Shown one piece after another: positions 16,188-27,010 of a stretch of 64,000 nucleotides of DNA. The notes below the pieces were generated by a model, which had not been told where the DNA came from, did no database searches, and saw nothing but the letters and a program-made list of their open reading frames with translations. This DNA is from Burkholderia ambifaria (GTDB lineage Bacteria; Pseudomonadota; Gammaproteobacteria; Burkholderiales; Burkholderiaceae). The stretch spans positions 46,580-110,579 of the forward strand of contig NZ_LKPJ01000023.1 in the NCBI RefSeq assembly GCF_001443045.1, written 5' to 3'. The position numbers were made by a program, and so were the translations under genes. Position 1 is the stretch's first letter; each line of letters opens with the position of its first letter.

Positions 16188-16811
16188 TCAGTGCGGCAGC
16201 CGCACGTCGAACTTGAACGTCGCGAGCCGCGCGACGAGGATGAAGCCGGTCGCGAACAGCACGCTGTACACCGAGTCGAACTGCAGCCACGCGAGCAGCA
16301 GGTAGAACCAGCAGCCGGCGAACGCGCAGGTCGCGTACGGTCGCGAATCGCGCAGGATCAGCGGAATGTCGTTGCACAGCACGTCGCGCACGATGCCACC
16401 GACCACGCCGGTGATCACGCCCATCATCACCGCGATGAAGCGTGGCATCTCGGCATCGAGCGCGATCGCGGTGCCCGAGATGCTGAAGATCCCGAGCCCG
16501 ATTGCGTCGGCCACCAGCAGGAGCCGCTCGGCCGACAGTCGCGACAGCATCCGCAGCACGAACGGCGCGAACAGCGCGAGCACGAAGATCGCGATCACGT
16601 AGTCGTCGTGGACGACCCAGTAGAACGGCCGGCGTTCGAGCAGGATGTCGCGCAGCGTGCCGCCGCCGAACGCGGTGGCGAGCGCGACGACGAACGTGCC
16701 GACCGAGTCGAGACGATTCTTGCGTGCCTCGATGAAACCCGAGATCGCGAAGGCCAGCGTCGCGATCGCCTCCAGTATCGAGATCGCGAGCGTCAGCCTA
16801 GGATGCGGCAC
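16188..16811 (-). CDS. TRIC-type channel / YadS-UPF0126 membrane protein
   Basis: This integral inner-membrane protein of 207 residues has about seven hydrophobic helices in two repeated halves, marked by FGGGTLRDILL and VGGIVRDVL. These are hallmarks of prokaryotic trimeric intracellular cation (TRIC) channels, formerly UPF0126. Potassium permeation is the presumed role. The GTG at 16811 overlaps the end of the Smr gene by 14 bases, so the two are probably co-transcribed. Confidence 0.87.
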   Translation of the reverse strand: MPHPRLTLAISILEAIATLAFAISGFIEARKNRLDSVGTFVVALATAFGGGTLRDILLERRPFYWVVHDDYVIAIFVLALFAPFVLRMLSRLSAERLLLVADAIGLGIFSISGTAIALDAEMPRFIAVMMGVITGVVGGIVRDVLCNDIPLILRDSRPYATCAFAGCWFYLLLAWLQFDSVYSVLFATGFILVARLATFKFDVRLPH

Positions 16812-17577
16812 GCGGCCCCCGATCGGCGGGCGCGGCCAGCGGCTGCAGCAGCACGAGCACCGCGCCCGCGCCGCCGTCGTGGCTGCGCGCCTCGCAGAAT
16901 GCGATCACTTCTTCCTTCTGCACGAGCCACGCGCGCACCTTGCCTTTCAGCACGGGCTCCTTGCCGATCGAGCCGAGCCCCTTGCCGTGGATCACGCGCA
17001 GGCAGCGCAGCCCCTTCTTGCCGGCCTCGCGGATGAACTCCGCGAGCGCGTCGCGCGCCTCGTCGCGCCGCATCCCGTGCAGGTCGAGCTGCGCCTGCAC
17101 GATCCACGCGCCGCTGCGCAGCTTGCGCACGACGTCGCGGCTGATGCCGGGGCGGTGGTAGTACAGCGATTCGTCGCTGTCGAGCAGCGTCTCGGGATCG
17201 AATTCGTCCGACAGCGTCGCATTCAGCACGTCTTCCTCGTCGCGCTGCGTCTGCTTCGGCACCGGGTCGGGCGGCATGCGGCCCGACTTCGCGCGCGGCG
17301 GCGCGTTCAGCGGCTGGATCGCGCCGATTTCGTTGCGGAACAGATTCGCGTCGGCCTCCGCCTGGCGGGCGGCCTTCACGGTTTCGACGCGGGTGCGCTC
17401 GCGGCGGTCGGCTTCGCCTTGCAGCGACTTGCGCAGCGCGCCGAGGCCGGCAAGGCCCTGGCCGCGCAGTGCGGCGGCGTCGGGTGCGGGCGGTGGCGCG
17501 GCGGGCGCCGGGTTCGCGGGACGGGCGGCGATCTGCCGCTTCGCGGGATCGCTCGGATGGGGCTGGTTCTTCGCCAT
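16798..17577 (-). CDS. Smr/MutS2-domain protein
   Basis: This 259-residue protein has a Pro/Ala-rich, probably disordered N-terminus (residues 1-50) and a C-terminal Smr domain from about residue 160. The nuclease-type motifs are LDLHGMRRDEAR and VIHGKGLGS. Stand-alone Smr proteins are thought to nick nucleic acid, including mRNA on collided ribosomes in the E. coli relative SmrB. Which applies here is unknown. The start at 17577 gives MAKNQPHPSD. An upstream open frame runs over the trxB terminator and is rejected. Confidence 0.85.
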   Translation of the reverse strand: MAKNQPHPSDPAKRQIAARPANPAPAAPPPAPDAAALRGQGLAGLGALRKSLQGEADRRERTRVETVKAARQAEADANLFRNEIGAIQPLNAPPRAKSGRMPPDPVPKQTQRDEEDVLNATLSDEFDPETLLDSDESLYYHRPGISRDVVRKLRSGAWIVQAQLDLHGMRRDEARDALAEFIREAGKKGLRCLRVIHGKGLGSIGKEPVLKGKVRAWLVQKEEVIAFCEARSHDGGAGAVLVLLQPLAAPADRGPRAAS

Positions 17578-17616
17578 GATTCGGTAACCGGGCAGGCGCG
17601 TTCGGGCGCGCGGGCA

Positions 17617-17651
17617 CAAAAAAAGCCGCTGCGCGGTGGCAGCGGCTTTCC
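17617..17651 (-). terminator. Terminator of trxB
   Basis: On the minus strand the stem GGAAAGCCGCTGC / GCAGCGGC-TTTT runs into seven T residues, about 60 bases past the trxB stop and just before the Smr gene. Confidence 0.85.
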
Positions 17652-17713
17652 GGCCAAGCCCGCTTCGCGGCAGCGGACGCCATTGTAGCGCCCGGCGCGC
17701 GAAGGCCTGACGC

Positions 17714-18676
17714 TTACTTCTTGTCGTGCAGGCTTTCGAGGTAGCGCTGCGCGTCGAGCGCGGCCATGCAGCCCGTGCCGGCGCTCGTGATCGCCTGGCG
17801 GTACACGTTGTCCTGCACGTCGCCTGCAGCGAACACGCCCGGCATGCTGGTCGACGTCGCGTTGCCCTGCAGGCCACTCTTCGTCAGGATGTAGCCGTCC
17901 TTCATCTCGAGCTGGCCCTGGAACAGGTCGGTGTTCGGCTTGTGGCCGATCGCGACGAATACGCCCTGCACGGTGAGGTCCTGCTTCTCGCCGGTCTTCA
18001 CGTTCTTGATGCGCAGGCCCGTGACGCCCGATTCCTCGCCCGTCACTTCGTCGAGCACGTGATCCCACTTGATGTCGACGACGCCTTCCTTTTCCTTTTC
18101 CAGCAGGCGGTCGATCAGGATCGGCTCGGCGCGGAATTTGTCGCGGCGGTGGATCACCGTGACCTTCTTCGCGATACCCGTCAGGTAGAGCGCTTCCTCG
18201 ACGGCCGTGTTGCCGCCGCCGATCACCGCGACTTCCTGGTTGCGATAGAAGAACCCGTCGCAGGTCGCGCAGGCCGACACGCCCTTGCCCATGAACGCTT
18301 CCTCGGACGGCAGGCCGAGATACTGCGCGGATGCGCCGGTCGCGATGATCAGCGAGTCGCACGTGTATTCGCCCGAATCGCCGATCAGCCGGATCGGCTG
18401 TTCGTGCAGTTTCGCGGTGTGGATGTGGTCGAATACGATTTCGGTGTTGAAGCGCTCGGCGTGCTCCTGGAAGCGCGTCATCAGTTCCGGGCCTTGCACG
18501 CCCTTCGCGTCCGCCGGCCAGTTTTCGACATCGGTGGTCGTCATCAGCTGGCCGCCCTGCGCGATGCCGGTGATCAGTACCGGGGACAGGTTGGCGCGTG
18601 CGGCATAGACGGCAGCCGTGTAGCCGGCGGGGCCGGAACCGAGAATCAGGACTTTGGCGTGTTTGGGCGTGGACAT
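17714..18676 (-). CDS. trxB: Thioredoxin-disulfide reductase
   Basis: This FAD enzyme passes NADPH electrons to thioredoxin in the cytoplasm. The 320-residue product has an N-terminal FAD site ILGSGPAGYTAAVYAARA, the redox pair CATCDG near residue 140, and the NADPH site IGGGNTAVEEALYL. The length is standard. The ATG at 18676 gives MSTPKHAKVLIL. It is divergent from ftsK. Confidence 0.97.
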   Translation of the reverse strand: MSTPKHAKVLILGSGPAGYTAAVYAARANLSPVLITGIAQGGQLMTTTDVENWPADAKGVQGPELMTRFQEHAERFNTEIVFDHIHTAKLHEQPIRLIGDSGEYTCDSLIIATGASAQYLGLPSEEAFMGKGVSACATCDGFFYRNQEVAVIGGGNTAVEEALYLTGIAKKVTVIHRRDKFRAEPILIDRLLEKEKEGVVDIKWDHVLDEVTGEESGVTGLRIKNVKTGEKQDLTVQGVFVAIGHKPNTDLFQGQLEMKDGYILTKSGLQGNATSTSMPGVFAAGDVQDNVYRQAITSAGTGCMAALDAQRYLESLHDKK

Positions 18677-19088
18677 GTGCGAATCCGTAAAAGGCGGCCG
18701 CGGCGGGCGGGGTAAGGCTCGCCGGACGGTCTGGGTTGACCGGGATGCCGTCATAGATGGGTATCAGACGCGCATTATAAAGGCCCCGTTGCTGCGCTGC
18801 CGAACGAGAGTTTCAATCGTGGCGATAGCGTTCCCCGGCAGCCGGCTCGCGGCGGCGGGGCGGGCAAGGGCGGACACGACACGGCCGTCGTTGCCGGTGG
18901 CGGCGCATTGCCGCAGGCGGGTGTCACGGGCCGGGGGCCGACGGTACGGCTCGTGTGTGGGTGTGCGCTTCATGCGCCCCGGCCCTGTTATGTAACCGTC
19001 ATTTACACTTGGCGCCCCGGTGCAGCGTTTACAATAAGCGGGATCGAACGACAGGCGGGCGCGCGGCCCGTCCTCTTTATACGGATTC
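18677..19088. other. Divergent intergenic region trxB / ftsK
   Basis: No gene is seen in these 412 bases. A possible ftsK promoter is TTGGCG at 19009-19014 with TACAAT at 19030-19035, but the 15-base spacing is short. Nothing else stands out. Confidence 0.5.
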
Positions 19089-21398
19089 ATGGCAAAAGCT
19101 CCTTATTCCGCCCAGGCACAGGCGTTGCCGCACCGGATGTCGAAGCTCCTCACGGAGATCCGCTGGATTCTCCAGGTCGCGCTCTGCGCTTTTCTGGTGA
19201 TGGCCCTGTTGAGCTACAGCCGGCGCGATCCGAGCTGGACGCACGCCGCGCAGGTGGACCACATCTCGAACTGGGCCGGCCGCGTCGGTGCGTGGACGGC
19301 CGACATCATCCTGCTGCTGTTCGGCCTGTCGGCCTACTGGCTAATCGTGCCGCTCGGGCGGCGCATCGCGGTCAACTACCGGCGCATCACGCGTCACGAG
19401 GCGGTCGTTGACGAACCCGAGCGGCCGATCGGCTGGCTCACCGAGATCTTCGCGTTCGTGCTCGTCGTGCTCGCGTGCGACGGCATCGAGGCGCTGCGGA
19501 TGTGGTCGCTGAAGGTGCAGTTGCCGCGTGCGCCGGGTGGCGTGATCGGCGAGGCCGTGGCAGGCGCGATGTCGCACGCGTTCGGCTTCACCGGCGGCAC
19601 GCTGCTGCTCCTGATCGCGCTCGCGATCGGCCTGTCGCTGTATTTCCGCTTCTCCTGGCTGTCGGTTTCCGAGCGCGTCGGCGGCGCGATCCTGTCCGCC
19701 GTCAACGTCGCGAAGCTGCGCCGCGAGGCCGAGCGAGATCGCAAGCTCGGCGAAGCCGCGGCCGTGCGCCGCGAAGGCAAGGTCGAAGAAGAGCGCGTGC
19801 GCATCGAGGATCACGAGCCGGTGACGATCGTGCCGCCGGTCGTCACGCCGGCGAAGTCCGAACGTGTCGAGCGCGAGCGCCAGGTGCCGCTCTTCACCGA
19901 CCTGCCGGGCGATTCGACGCTGCCGCCGGTATCGCTGCTCGACCCCGCGCCGAAGACGCAGGAAGCAATTTCCGCCGATACGCTTGAATTCACGTCGCGC
20001 CTGATCGAGAAGAAGCTGAAGGACTTCGGCGTCGAGGCGAGCGTCGTCGCCGCGTATCCGGGCCCGGTCGTCACGCGCTACGAGATCGAGCCGGCCACGG
20101 GCGTGAAGGGCAGCCAGATCGTCAACCTCGCGAAGGATCTCGCGCGTTCGCTGTCGCTCGTGTCGATCCGGGTGGTCGAGACGATTCCCGGCAAGAACTA
20201 CATGGCGCTCGAGCTGCCGAACCAGCGCCGCCAGACGGTGCACCTGTCCGAGATCATCGGCTCGGAAGTTTATGCGGCCGCATCGTCGGCGCTGACGCTG
20301 AGCCTCGGCAAGGACATCGGCGGCAAGCCGGTGTGCGCCGATCTCGCGAAGATGCCGCACCTGCTGGTCGCCGGCACGACCGGTTCCGGCAAGTCGGTCG
20401 GGATCAACGCGATGATCCTGTCGCTGCTGTACAAGGCGACCGCCGAGCAGGTGCGCCTGATCCTGATTGATCCGAAGATGCTCGAAATGAGCGTCTACGA
20501 AGGCATTCCGCACCTGCTGTGTCCGGTCGTCACCGACATGCGCCAGGCCGGCCACGCGCTGAACTGGACGGTCGCGGAGATGGAGCGCCGCTACAAGCTG
20601 ATGAGCAAGCTCGGCGTGCGCAACCTCGCCGGCTACAACAACAAGATCGACGAGGCGGCGAAGCGCGAGGAAAAGATTCCGAATCCGTTCAGCCTGACGC
20701 CGGACGATCCCGAACCGCTCGGCCGCCTGCCGAACATCGTCGTCGTGATCGACGAGCTGGCCGACCTGATGATGGTCGTCGGCAAGAAGGTCGAGGAACT
20801 GATCGCACGGATCGCGCAGAAGGCGCGTGCGGCCGGCATCCACCTGATCCTCGCGACGCAGCGTCCGTCCGTCGACGTGATCACTGGCCTGATCAAGGCG
20901 AACGTGCCGACGCGGATCGCGTTCCAGGTGTCGTCGAAGATCGACTCGCGCACGATTCTCGACCAGATGGGCGCCGAATCGCTGCTCGGGATGGGCGACA
21001 TGCTGTACCTGCCGCCGGGCACCGGGCTGCCCGTGCGCGTGCACGGCGCGTTCGTCGCCGACGATGAAGTGCATCGCGTCGTCGAGAAGCTCAAGGAGCA
21101 GGGCGAGCCCAACTACGTCGAAGGGCTGCTCGAGGGCGGCACCGTCGACGGCGACGAGGGTTCGGCGGGCGCGGGAACCGGTGAAGGCGGCGGCGAGTCT
21201 GATCCGCTGTACGACCAGGCGGTCGAGATCGTCATCAAGAACCGCCGCGCGTCGATCTCGCTCGTGCAGCGCCATTTGCGGATCGGCTATAACCGCGCGG
21301 CACGGCTGCTCGAACAGATGGAACAGTCGGGGCTCGTGTCGGCGATGTCGTCGAGCGGCAACCGCGAAATTCTTGTGCCGGCGCGCGACGCGGAATGA
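19089..21398 (+). CDS. ftsK: DNA translocase FtsK
   Basis: FtsK anchors at the septum and pumps chromosome termini during division. The 769-residue product is a compact form. Membrane segments lie in about residues 20-185, followed by a short charged linker. The alpha/beta motor has Walker A GTTGSGKSVG near residue 430 and Walker B VVVIDELADLMM near 550. The C-terminal winged-helix gamma domain (from about 705, YDQAVEIVIKNRRASISLVQ) reads polar KOPS sites. It is followed within 40 bases by lolA, the usual order in Burkholderia. Confidence 0.96.
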   Translation: MAKAPYSAQAQALPHRMSKLLTEIRWILQVALCAFLVMALLSYSRRDPSWTHAAQVDHISNWAGRVGAWTADIILLLFGLSAYWLIVPLGRRIAVNYRRITRHEAVVDEPERPIGWLTEIFAFVLVVLACDGIEALRMWSLKVQLPRAPGGVIGEAVAGAMSHAFGFTGGTLLLLIALAIGLSLYFRFSWLSVSERVGGAILSAVNVAKLRREAERDRKLGEAAAVRREGKVEEERVRIEDHEPVTIVPPVVTPAKSERVERERQVPLFTDLPGDSTLPPVSLLDPAPKTQEAISADTLEFTSRLIEKKLKDFGVEASVVAAYPGPVVTRYEIEPATGVKGSQIVNLAKDLARSLSLVSIRVVETIPGKNYMALELPNQRRQTVHLSEIIGSEVYAAASSALTLSLGKDIGGKPVCADLAKMPHLLVAGTTGSGKSVGINAMILSLLYKATAEQVRLILIDPKMLEMSVYEGIPHLLCPVVTDMRQAGHALNWTVAEMERRYKLMSKLGVRNLAGYNNKIDEAAKREEKIPNPFSLTPDDPEPLGRLPNIVVVIDELADLMMVVGKKVEELIARIAQKARAAGIHLILATQRPSVDVITGLIKANVPTRIAFQVSSKIDSRTILDQMGAESLLGMGDMLYLPPGTGLPVRVHGAFVADDEVHRVVEKLKEQGEPNYVEGLLEGGTVDGDEGSAGAGTGEGGGESDPLYDQAVEIVIKNRRASISLVQRHLRIGYNRAARLLEQMEQSGLVSAMSSSGNREILVPARDAE

Positions 21399-21435
21399 GT
21401 CCGCGGCGCCGGCCACCCAGGGAGAAAACCGCATC

Positions 21436-22125
21436 ATGCAGCAACTTTCGTTCGTCCCTTCCCTTCGTTCGACGCGCCGCTGGCTCGGCGCGGCGTTCGC
21501 CGGCGCATCGCTGATGCTCGCGGCGACACACGCGTTCGCGGGCGGCACCGACCAACTGAAGGCCTTCGTATCGCAGGTGCATTCGGCGAAGGGTGATTTC
21601 ACGCAGCAGATCGTCAAGGCGCCGGCCAAGGGGGCGAGCGCCGTGCAGGTCGCGCCGAAGCCGAACGACAATTCGAGCGGCACATTCGTGTTCTCGCGTC
21701 CGGGCAAGTTCATCTGGACGTACCAGAAGCCGTACCAGCAGGTGCTGCAGGCCGACGGCGACAAGCTCTACGTGTACGACCGCGACCTGAACCAGGTCAC
21801 CGAGCGCAAGCTGAACGGCGCGTTGGGCGCGAGCCCGGCCGCGATCCTGTTCGGCAGCAACGATCTCGACAAGAACTACACGCTGCGCGATGCCGGCCAG
21901 AAGGGCGGCATCGAGTGGCTCGAGATGCTGCCGAAGGCGCAGGACACGCAATTCCAGCGGATCGGCATCGGCTTCCGCAACGGCACGCTCGCCGCGATGG
22001 AACTGCACGACGTGTTCGGCAACGTCACGCTGCTCACGTTCACGAACATCCAGACGAACCCGCCGCTGAAGAGCGATACGTTCAAGTTCGTCGTGCCGAA
22101 GGGCGCGGACGTGATCACCGGCTGA
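21436..22125 (+). CDS. lolA: Outer-membrane lipoprotein carrier protein LolA
   Basis: LolA ferries lipoproteins through the periplasm from LolCDE to LolB. The 229-residue product starts with a long signal peptide ending near AFA (residue 34). The mature part has the LolA pattern GDFTQQI, GTFVFSRPGKFIWTY and the aromatic strand YQQVLQADGDKLYVYD. The ATG at 21436 sits after AGGGAGAA. It is probably co-transcribed with ftsK, and a terminator follows. Confidence 0.95.
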   Translation: MQQLSFVPSLRSTRRWLGAAFAGASLMLAATHAFAGGTDQLKAFVSQVHSAKGDFTQQIVKAPAKGASAVQVAPKPNDNSSGTFVFSRPGKFIWTYQKPYQQVLQADGDKLYVYDRDLNQVTERKLNGALGASPAAILFGSNDLDKNYTLRDAGQKGGIEWLEMLPKAQDTQFQRIGIGFRNGTLAAMELHDVFGNVTLLTFTNIQTNPPLKSDTFKFVVPKGADVITG

Positions 22126-22147
22126 CCGGCGCCGCACCGTTTTTCCG

Positions 22148-22186
22148 ACACGGGCCTGCCGGCGACGGCAGGCCCGTGTTGTTTTT
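22148..22186 (+). terminator. Terminator after lolA
   Basis: The stem ACGGGCCTGCC / GGCAGGCCCGT with a short loop is followed by GTTGTTTTT. Confidence 0.85.
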
Positions 22187-22303
22187 GGGCGCGCGGGCAA
22201 CGGGCGCGGGCACCGCGCGCGGCGGTGCAGTCGTGCGGGCTGTCATAATGTCGGGTCCGGCGGCCGCGTTCGGCCGCTACCGTTTGATGTGGAGCGAGGG
22301 TTC

Positions 22304-23614
22304 ATGTCCGACCTGTTTCAAGTCGAGCCGCGCCGGCCGCTCGCCGAGGCGCTGCGGCCGAAGACGCTCGCCGAGGTGATCGGCCAGACGCATCTGCTGG
22401 GCGAAGGCAAGCCGCTGCGGCTTGCCTTCGAATCCGGCAAGCCGCATTCGATGATCCTCTGGGGGCCGCCCGGCGTCGGCAAGACGACGCTCGCGCGGCT
22501 CACCGCGCTCGCGTTCGACTGCGAGTTCATCGCGCTGTCCGCGGTGCTCGGCGGCGTGAAGGACATCCGCGAGTCGATGGAGCAGGCGAAGGACACGCTG
22601 AATCGCACCGGCCGCCACACGATCCTGTTCGTCGATGAAATCCACCGCTTCAACAAGGGGCAGCAGGATGCGCTGCTGCCGTTCGTCGAGTCGGGGCTCG
22701 TCACCTTCATCGGCGCGACGACCGAGAATCCGAGCTTCGAAGTCAACTCGGCACTGCTGTCGCGGGCGCAGGTGTACGTGCTGAAGTCGCTGAACGACGA
22801 CGAGATGCGTCAGTTGCTCAAGCGTGCGCAGGAAATCGCGCTCGACGGCCTCGCGTTCGACGACAAGGCGATCGACACGCTCATCGGTTACGCGGACGGC
22901 GACGCGCGGCGCTTCCTGAACCTGCTCGAGCAGGCGCAGACGGCCGCATCGTCCGCCCGGGTCACGACCATCGATGCCGATTTCGTCAGCAGTGCGATGA
23001 CGCTGAACGCGCGGCGCTTCGACAAGGGCGGCGACAATTTCTACGACCAGATCTCGGCGCTGCACAAGTCGGTGCGCGGTTCGAGCCCGGACGGCGCACT
23101 GTACTGGTTCTGCCGGATGATCGACGGCGGCGCGGATCCGAAATATCTCGCGCGGCGGATCGTGCGGATGGCGTGGGAAGACATCGGCCTGGCCGACCCG
23201 CGCGCGCTGCAGATGGCGAACGACGCGGCCGAGACCTACGAGCGGCTCGGCTCGCCCGAAGGCGAGCTGGCGCTCGGGCAGGCGGTGATCTATCTCGCGT
23301 GCGCGGCGAAGAGCAATGCGGGCTACAACGCGTTCAACCAGGCGATGGCGTTCGTGAAGCAGGACAAGTCGCGCGAGGTGCCCGTGCACCTGCGCAATGC
23401 GCCGACCAAGCTGATGAAGGAACTCGGCTACGGTCACGCGTATCGCTACGCGCACGACGAGCCGAACGCTTATGCCGCCGGCGAGACCTACCTGCCGGAA
23501 GGGATGCGCGAGCCGCACTGGTACAAGCCGGTGCCGCGCGGGCTCGAATCGAAGATCGCCGACAAGCTCGCGTGGCTGCGCGAGCTCGATCGCGAGGCTG
23601 GCAAGAAGGACTGA
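22304..23614 (+). CDS. rarA: Replication-associated recombination protein A (MgsA/RarA)
   Basis: This AAA+ ATPase acts at stalled replication forks. The 436-residue product has Walker A WGPPGVGKTTLARL near residue 50, Walker B ILFVDEIHRFNKGQQDALLP and sensor 1 FIGATTENPSFEVN. The C-terminal tetramerisation and MgsA domains cover YWFCRMIDGGADPKYLARR onward. The ATG at 22304 follows GGAGCGAGGG. An earlier in-frame ATG at 22289 is less well placed. Confidence 0.96.
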   Translation: MSDLFQVEPRRPLAEALRPKTLAEVIGQTHLLGEGKPLRLAFESGKPHSMILWGPPGVGKTTLARLTALAFDCEFIALSAVLGGVKDIRESMEQAKDTLNRTGRHTILFVDEIHRFNKGQQDALLPFVESGLVTFIGATTENPSFEVNSALLSRAQVYVLKSLNDDEMRQLLKRAQEIALDGLAFDDKAIDTLIGYADGDARRFLNLLEQAQTAASSARVTTIDADFVSSAMTLNARRFDKGGDNFYDQISALHKSVRGSSPDGALYWFCRMIDGGADPKYLARRIVRMAWEDIGLADPRALQMANDAAETYERLGSPEGELALGQAVIYLACAAKSNAGYNAFNQAMAFVKQDKSREVPVHLRNAPTKLMKELGYGHAYRYAHDEPNAYAAGETYLPEGMREPHWYKPVPRGLESKIADKLAWLRELDREAGKKD

Positions 23615-23654
23615 CCGGCCACGCGGCTGGATGGCCGGCACCGCGGGGAGCGCG

Positions 23655-23921
23655 TCAGCGCTTGCGGCCCGGCTGCTTCTTCCAGTACTCGAACGGCTCC
23701 TCGTGGCATTCGATGTCCAGTTCGGCGACTCGTGCGTGCAAGCGCTCCTGCGCATCGGCGATCGCGAGGTTGTAGATCGCCGGCGCGATTTCCTCGACGA
23801 AGAAGTGCAGCAGCGCGCCGGCCTGGATGTTGCCGATCGGCTCGTCCATGTTTTCTGTGAAATAGCGTTGCAGCGATGCGATCGCGCGGTCGCGGACATC
23901 CTTGTCCAGTTCGATGGCCAT
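23655..23921 (-). CDS. DUF2164 family protein
   Basis: This small soluble protein of 88 residues starts MAIELDKDVRDRAIASLQRY and contains NIQAGALLHFFVEEIAPAIYN, the pattern of the DUF2164 family. The family has no assigned function. The start at 23921 is the first residue matching the family, and the open frame continues upstream without similarity. It converges on rarA. Confidence 0.8.
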   Translation of the reverse strand: MAIELDKDVRDRAIASLQRYFTENMDEPIGNIQAGALLHFFVEEIAPAIYNLAIADAQERLHARVAELDIECHEEPFEYWKKQPGRKR

Positions 23922-24172
23922 CGGGTTCCCTCGGGTGATGGTGATGCGAAGGCGGGTGCGTTGCCCGCCGCGTTGCGCCCGGCCGGGGCGGCTGTCGCGC
24001 GCGGCGCGACGGCATCGCCCGACGCGCTTTGCCGGGTGCCGGCGCGCAGGCCGGCAATGCGATACTGCCACGCCCGCCGCGCGTTTGCGGCATTGTCCAT
24101 CCGGCCAGTGCCGTGGCGGCCCCGCGGTGCGTTAGAATTCCCGTCTTACACAACGATTTTCCAAGTCCTCCC

Positions 24173-25474
<1,302 letters not shown>

Positions 25475-25604
25475 GATTGCTGCGCGATCGATCTCCGAGG
25501 GCATCGCAAAAATTTTGCAGAAAACGCTTGTGAGTGTCGAAGAGATCGTTCTATAATCTTTTCTTTCCCGGACACGACCAACCGGGAAATGAAGCGGCAA
25601 GGAA

Positions 25605-25695
<91 letters not shown>

Positions 25696-25702
25696 AAATA
25701 CG

Positions 25703-25737
25703 AAACCCCGTGATCCGGAAGGATCACGGGGTTTTTC
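25703..25737 (+). terminator. Terminator after tRNA-Ser(CGA)
   Basis: The stem AAACCCCGTGATCC / GGATCACGGGGTTT with a 4-base loop is followed by TTTTT-type sequence. The symmetry allows it also to serve the converging alkane monooxygenase gene. Confidence 0.88.
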
Positions 25738-25849
25738 GTTTGTGTCGTCCGGCCGTGAACGTGGCTGCATCGACGACGGTGTATCGCCACGTTCAGGTCG
25801 CAGCAAGCCGCGTGACGATATCGCGCGAGCGCGACCGCGCTGTCCTGCA

Positions 25850-27010
25850 TCACGCCGCAGCCGAATACCGCGCGAGCACGCGCGCGCGGATCGACGGCTT
25901 GATGTTCGACTGCGCCATGTTGCCGCCGTAGTGCGCGACGACACGCGGGTTCATCACGCGATACCAGAGCGGCGGCACATAGGCGAACAGAATCATCGTC
26001 GCGTAGCCGGCCGGCAGTTGCGGCGAGTCGTCGAAGTGACGCAGTGCCTGGTACGAGCGCGTCGGGTTCGCGTGATGGTCGGCGTGCCGCTGCAATTGAT
26101 ACAGGAACAGGTTGGTGACGACGTGATTGCTGTTCCACGAATGCTGCGGCGTGCAGCGTTCGTAGCGGCCGCTCGGCAGCTTGCGGCGGCCGAGCCCGTA
26201 GTGCTCGACGTAGTTGACGACTTCAAGCAGCGACGCACCGTACACGGCCTGGATCACGAGGAACGGGATCACGACCTTGCCGGCCATCGCGATCGCGATG
26301 CCCCACACGACGACGGTCATCGCCCATGCGTGCAGCACCTCGTTGCGCCAGGTCCACGGCGAATGCCCGAGCCGCTCGAGGCGCGCCTTTTCGAGCCGCC
26401 ACGCCGAGCGGACGCTGCCCGTCATCGTGCGCGGCAGGAAGGCCCAGAACGATTCGCCGTAGCGCGCGCTCGCCGGGTCCTCGGCCGTCGCGACGCGCAC
26501 GTGATGGCCGCGGTTGTGCTCGACGAAGAAGTGCCCGTACGCAACCGGCGCGAGCGTAACTTTCGCGAGCCAGCGCTCGAAGCGGTTGGTCTTGTGCCCG
26601 AGTTCGTGCGCGGTGTTGATCGAGATACCCGTTGCGGCGCCGAGCGACAGCGCGAAGCCGACATAGTCGTACCACGCGAGCGCGTGCGTGCTGACGATCC
26701 ACACGCACATGAAGAACGCGACGTATTCGACCAGCGTCGCGAGATAGACGATGTAGCGGTAGTAGCGCGCCCGTTCGAGATGCGGGACGACGGCTTCGGG
26801 TGGATTGTCGCGATCGTCGCCGATCAGCGTGTCGAGGATCGGAATCACGCCGAACGCGAACAGCGGGCCGAACCACCAGAACACGTGAAGGCCCGTCGAC
26901 AGCGCGAGCTGGGCCGAAAGAATCGGCAGCGTGATGGTCACCGCGCCGAGCAGCCACAGATAACGTTTGCCATCCGACCAGCCCGAGGCCGATTCGTCGG
27001 TCATTGCCAT
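25850..27010 (-). CDS. alkB: Alkane 1-monooxygenase
   Basis: This membrane di-iron enzyme hydroxylates medium-chain alkanes at the terminal carbon, using electrons from rubredoxin. The 386-residue product has about six membrane helices. Its histidine boxes are HELGHK, HNRGHH and QRHADHH, plus the NYVEHYGLGR signature. The ATG at 27010 follows GGGAGACA. No rubredoxin or rubredoxin reductase gene is adjacent, so partners must lie elsewhere. It is separated from the upstream GNAT gene by 679 bases. Confidence 0.95.
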   Translation of the reverse strand: MAMTDESASGWSDGKRYLWLLGAVTITLPILSAQLALSTGLHVFWWFGPLFAFGVIPILDTLIGDDRDNPPEAVVPHLERARYYRYIVYLATLVEYVAFFMCVWIVSTHALAWYDYVGFALSLGAATGISINTAHELGHKTNRFERWLAKVTLAPVAYGHFFVEHNRGHHVRVATAEDPASARYGESFWAFLPRTMTGSVRSAWRLEKARLERLGHSPWTWRNEVLHAWAMTVVVWGIAIAMAGKVVIPFLVIQAVYGASLLEVVNYVEHYGLGRRKLPSGRYERCTPQHSWNSNHVVTNLFLYQLQRHADHHANPTRSYQALRHFDDSPQLPAGYATMILFAYVPPLWYRVMNPRVVAHYGGNMAQSNIKPSIRARVLARYSAAA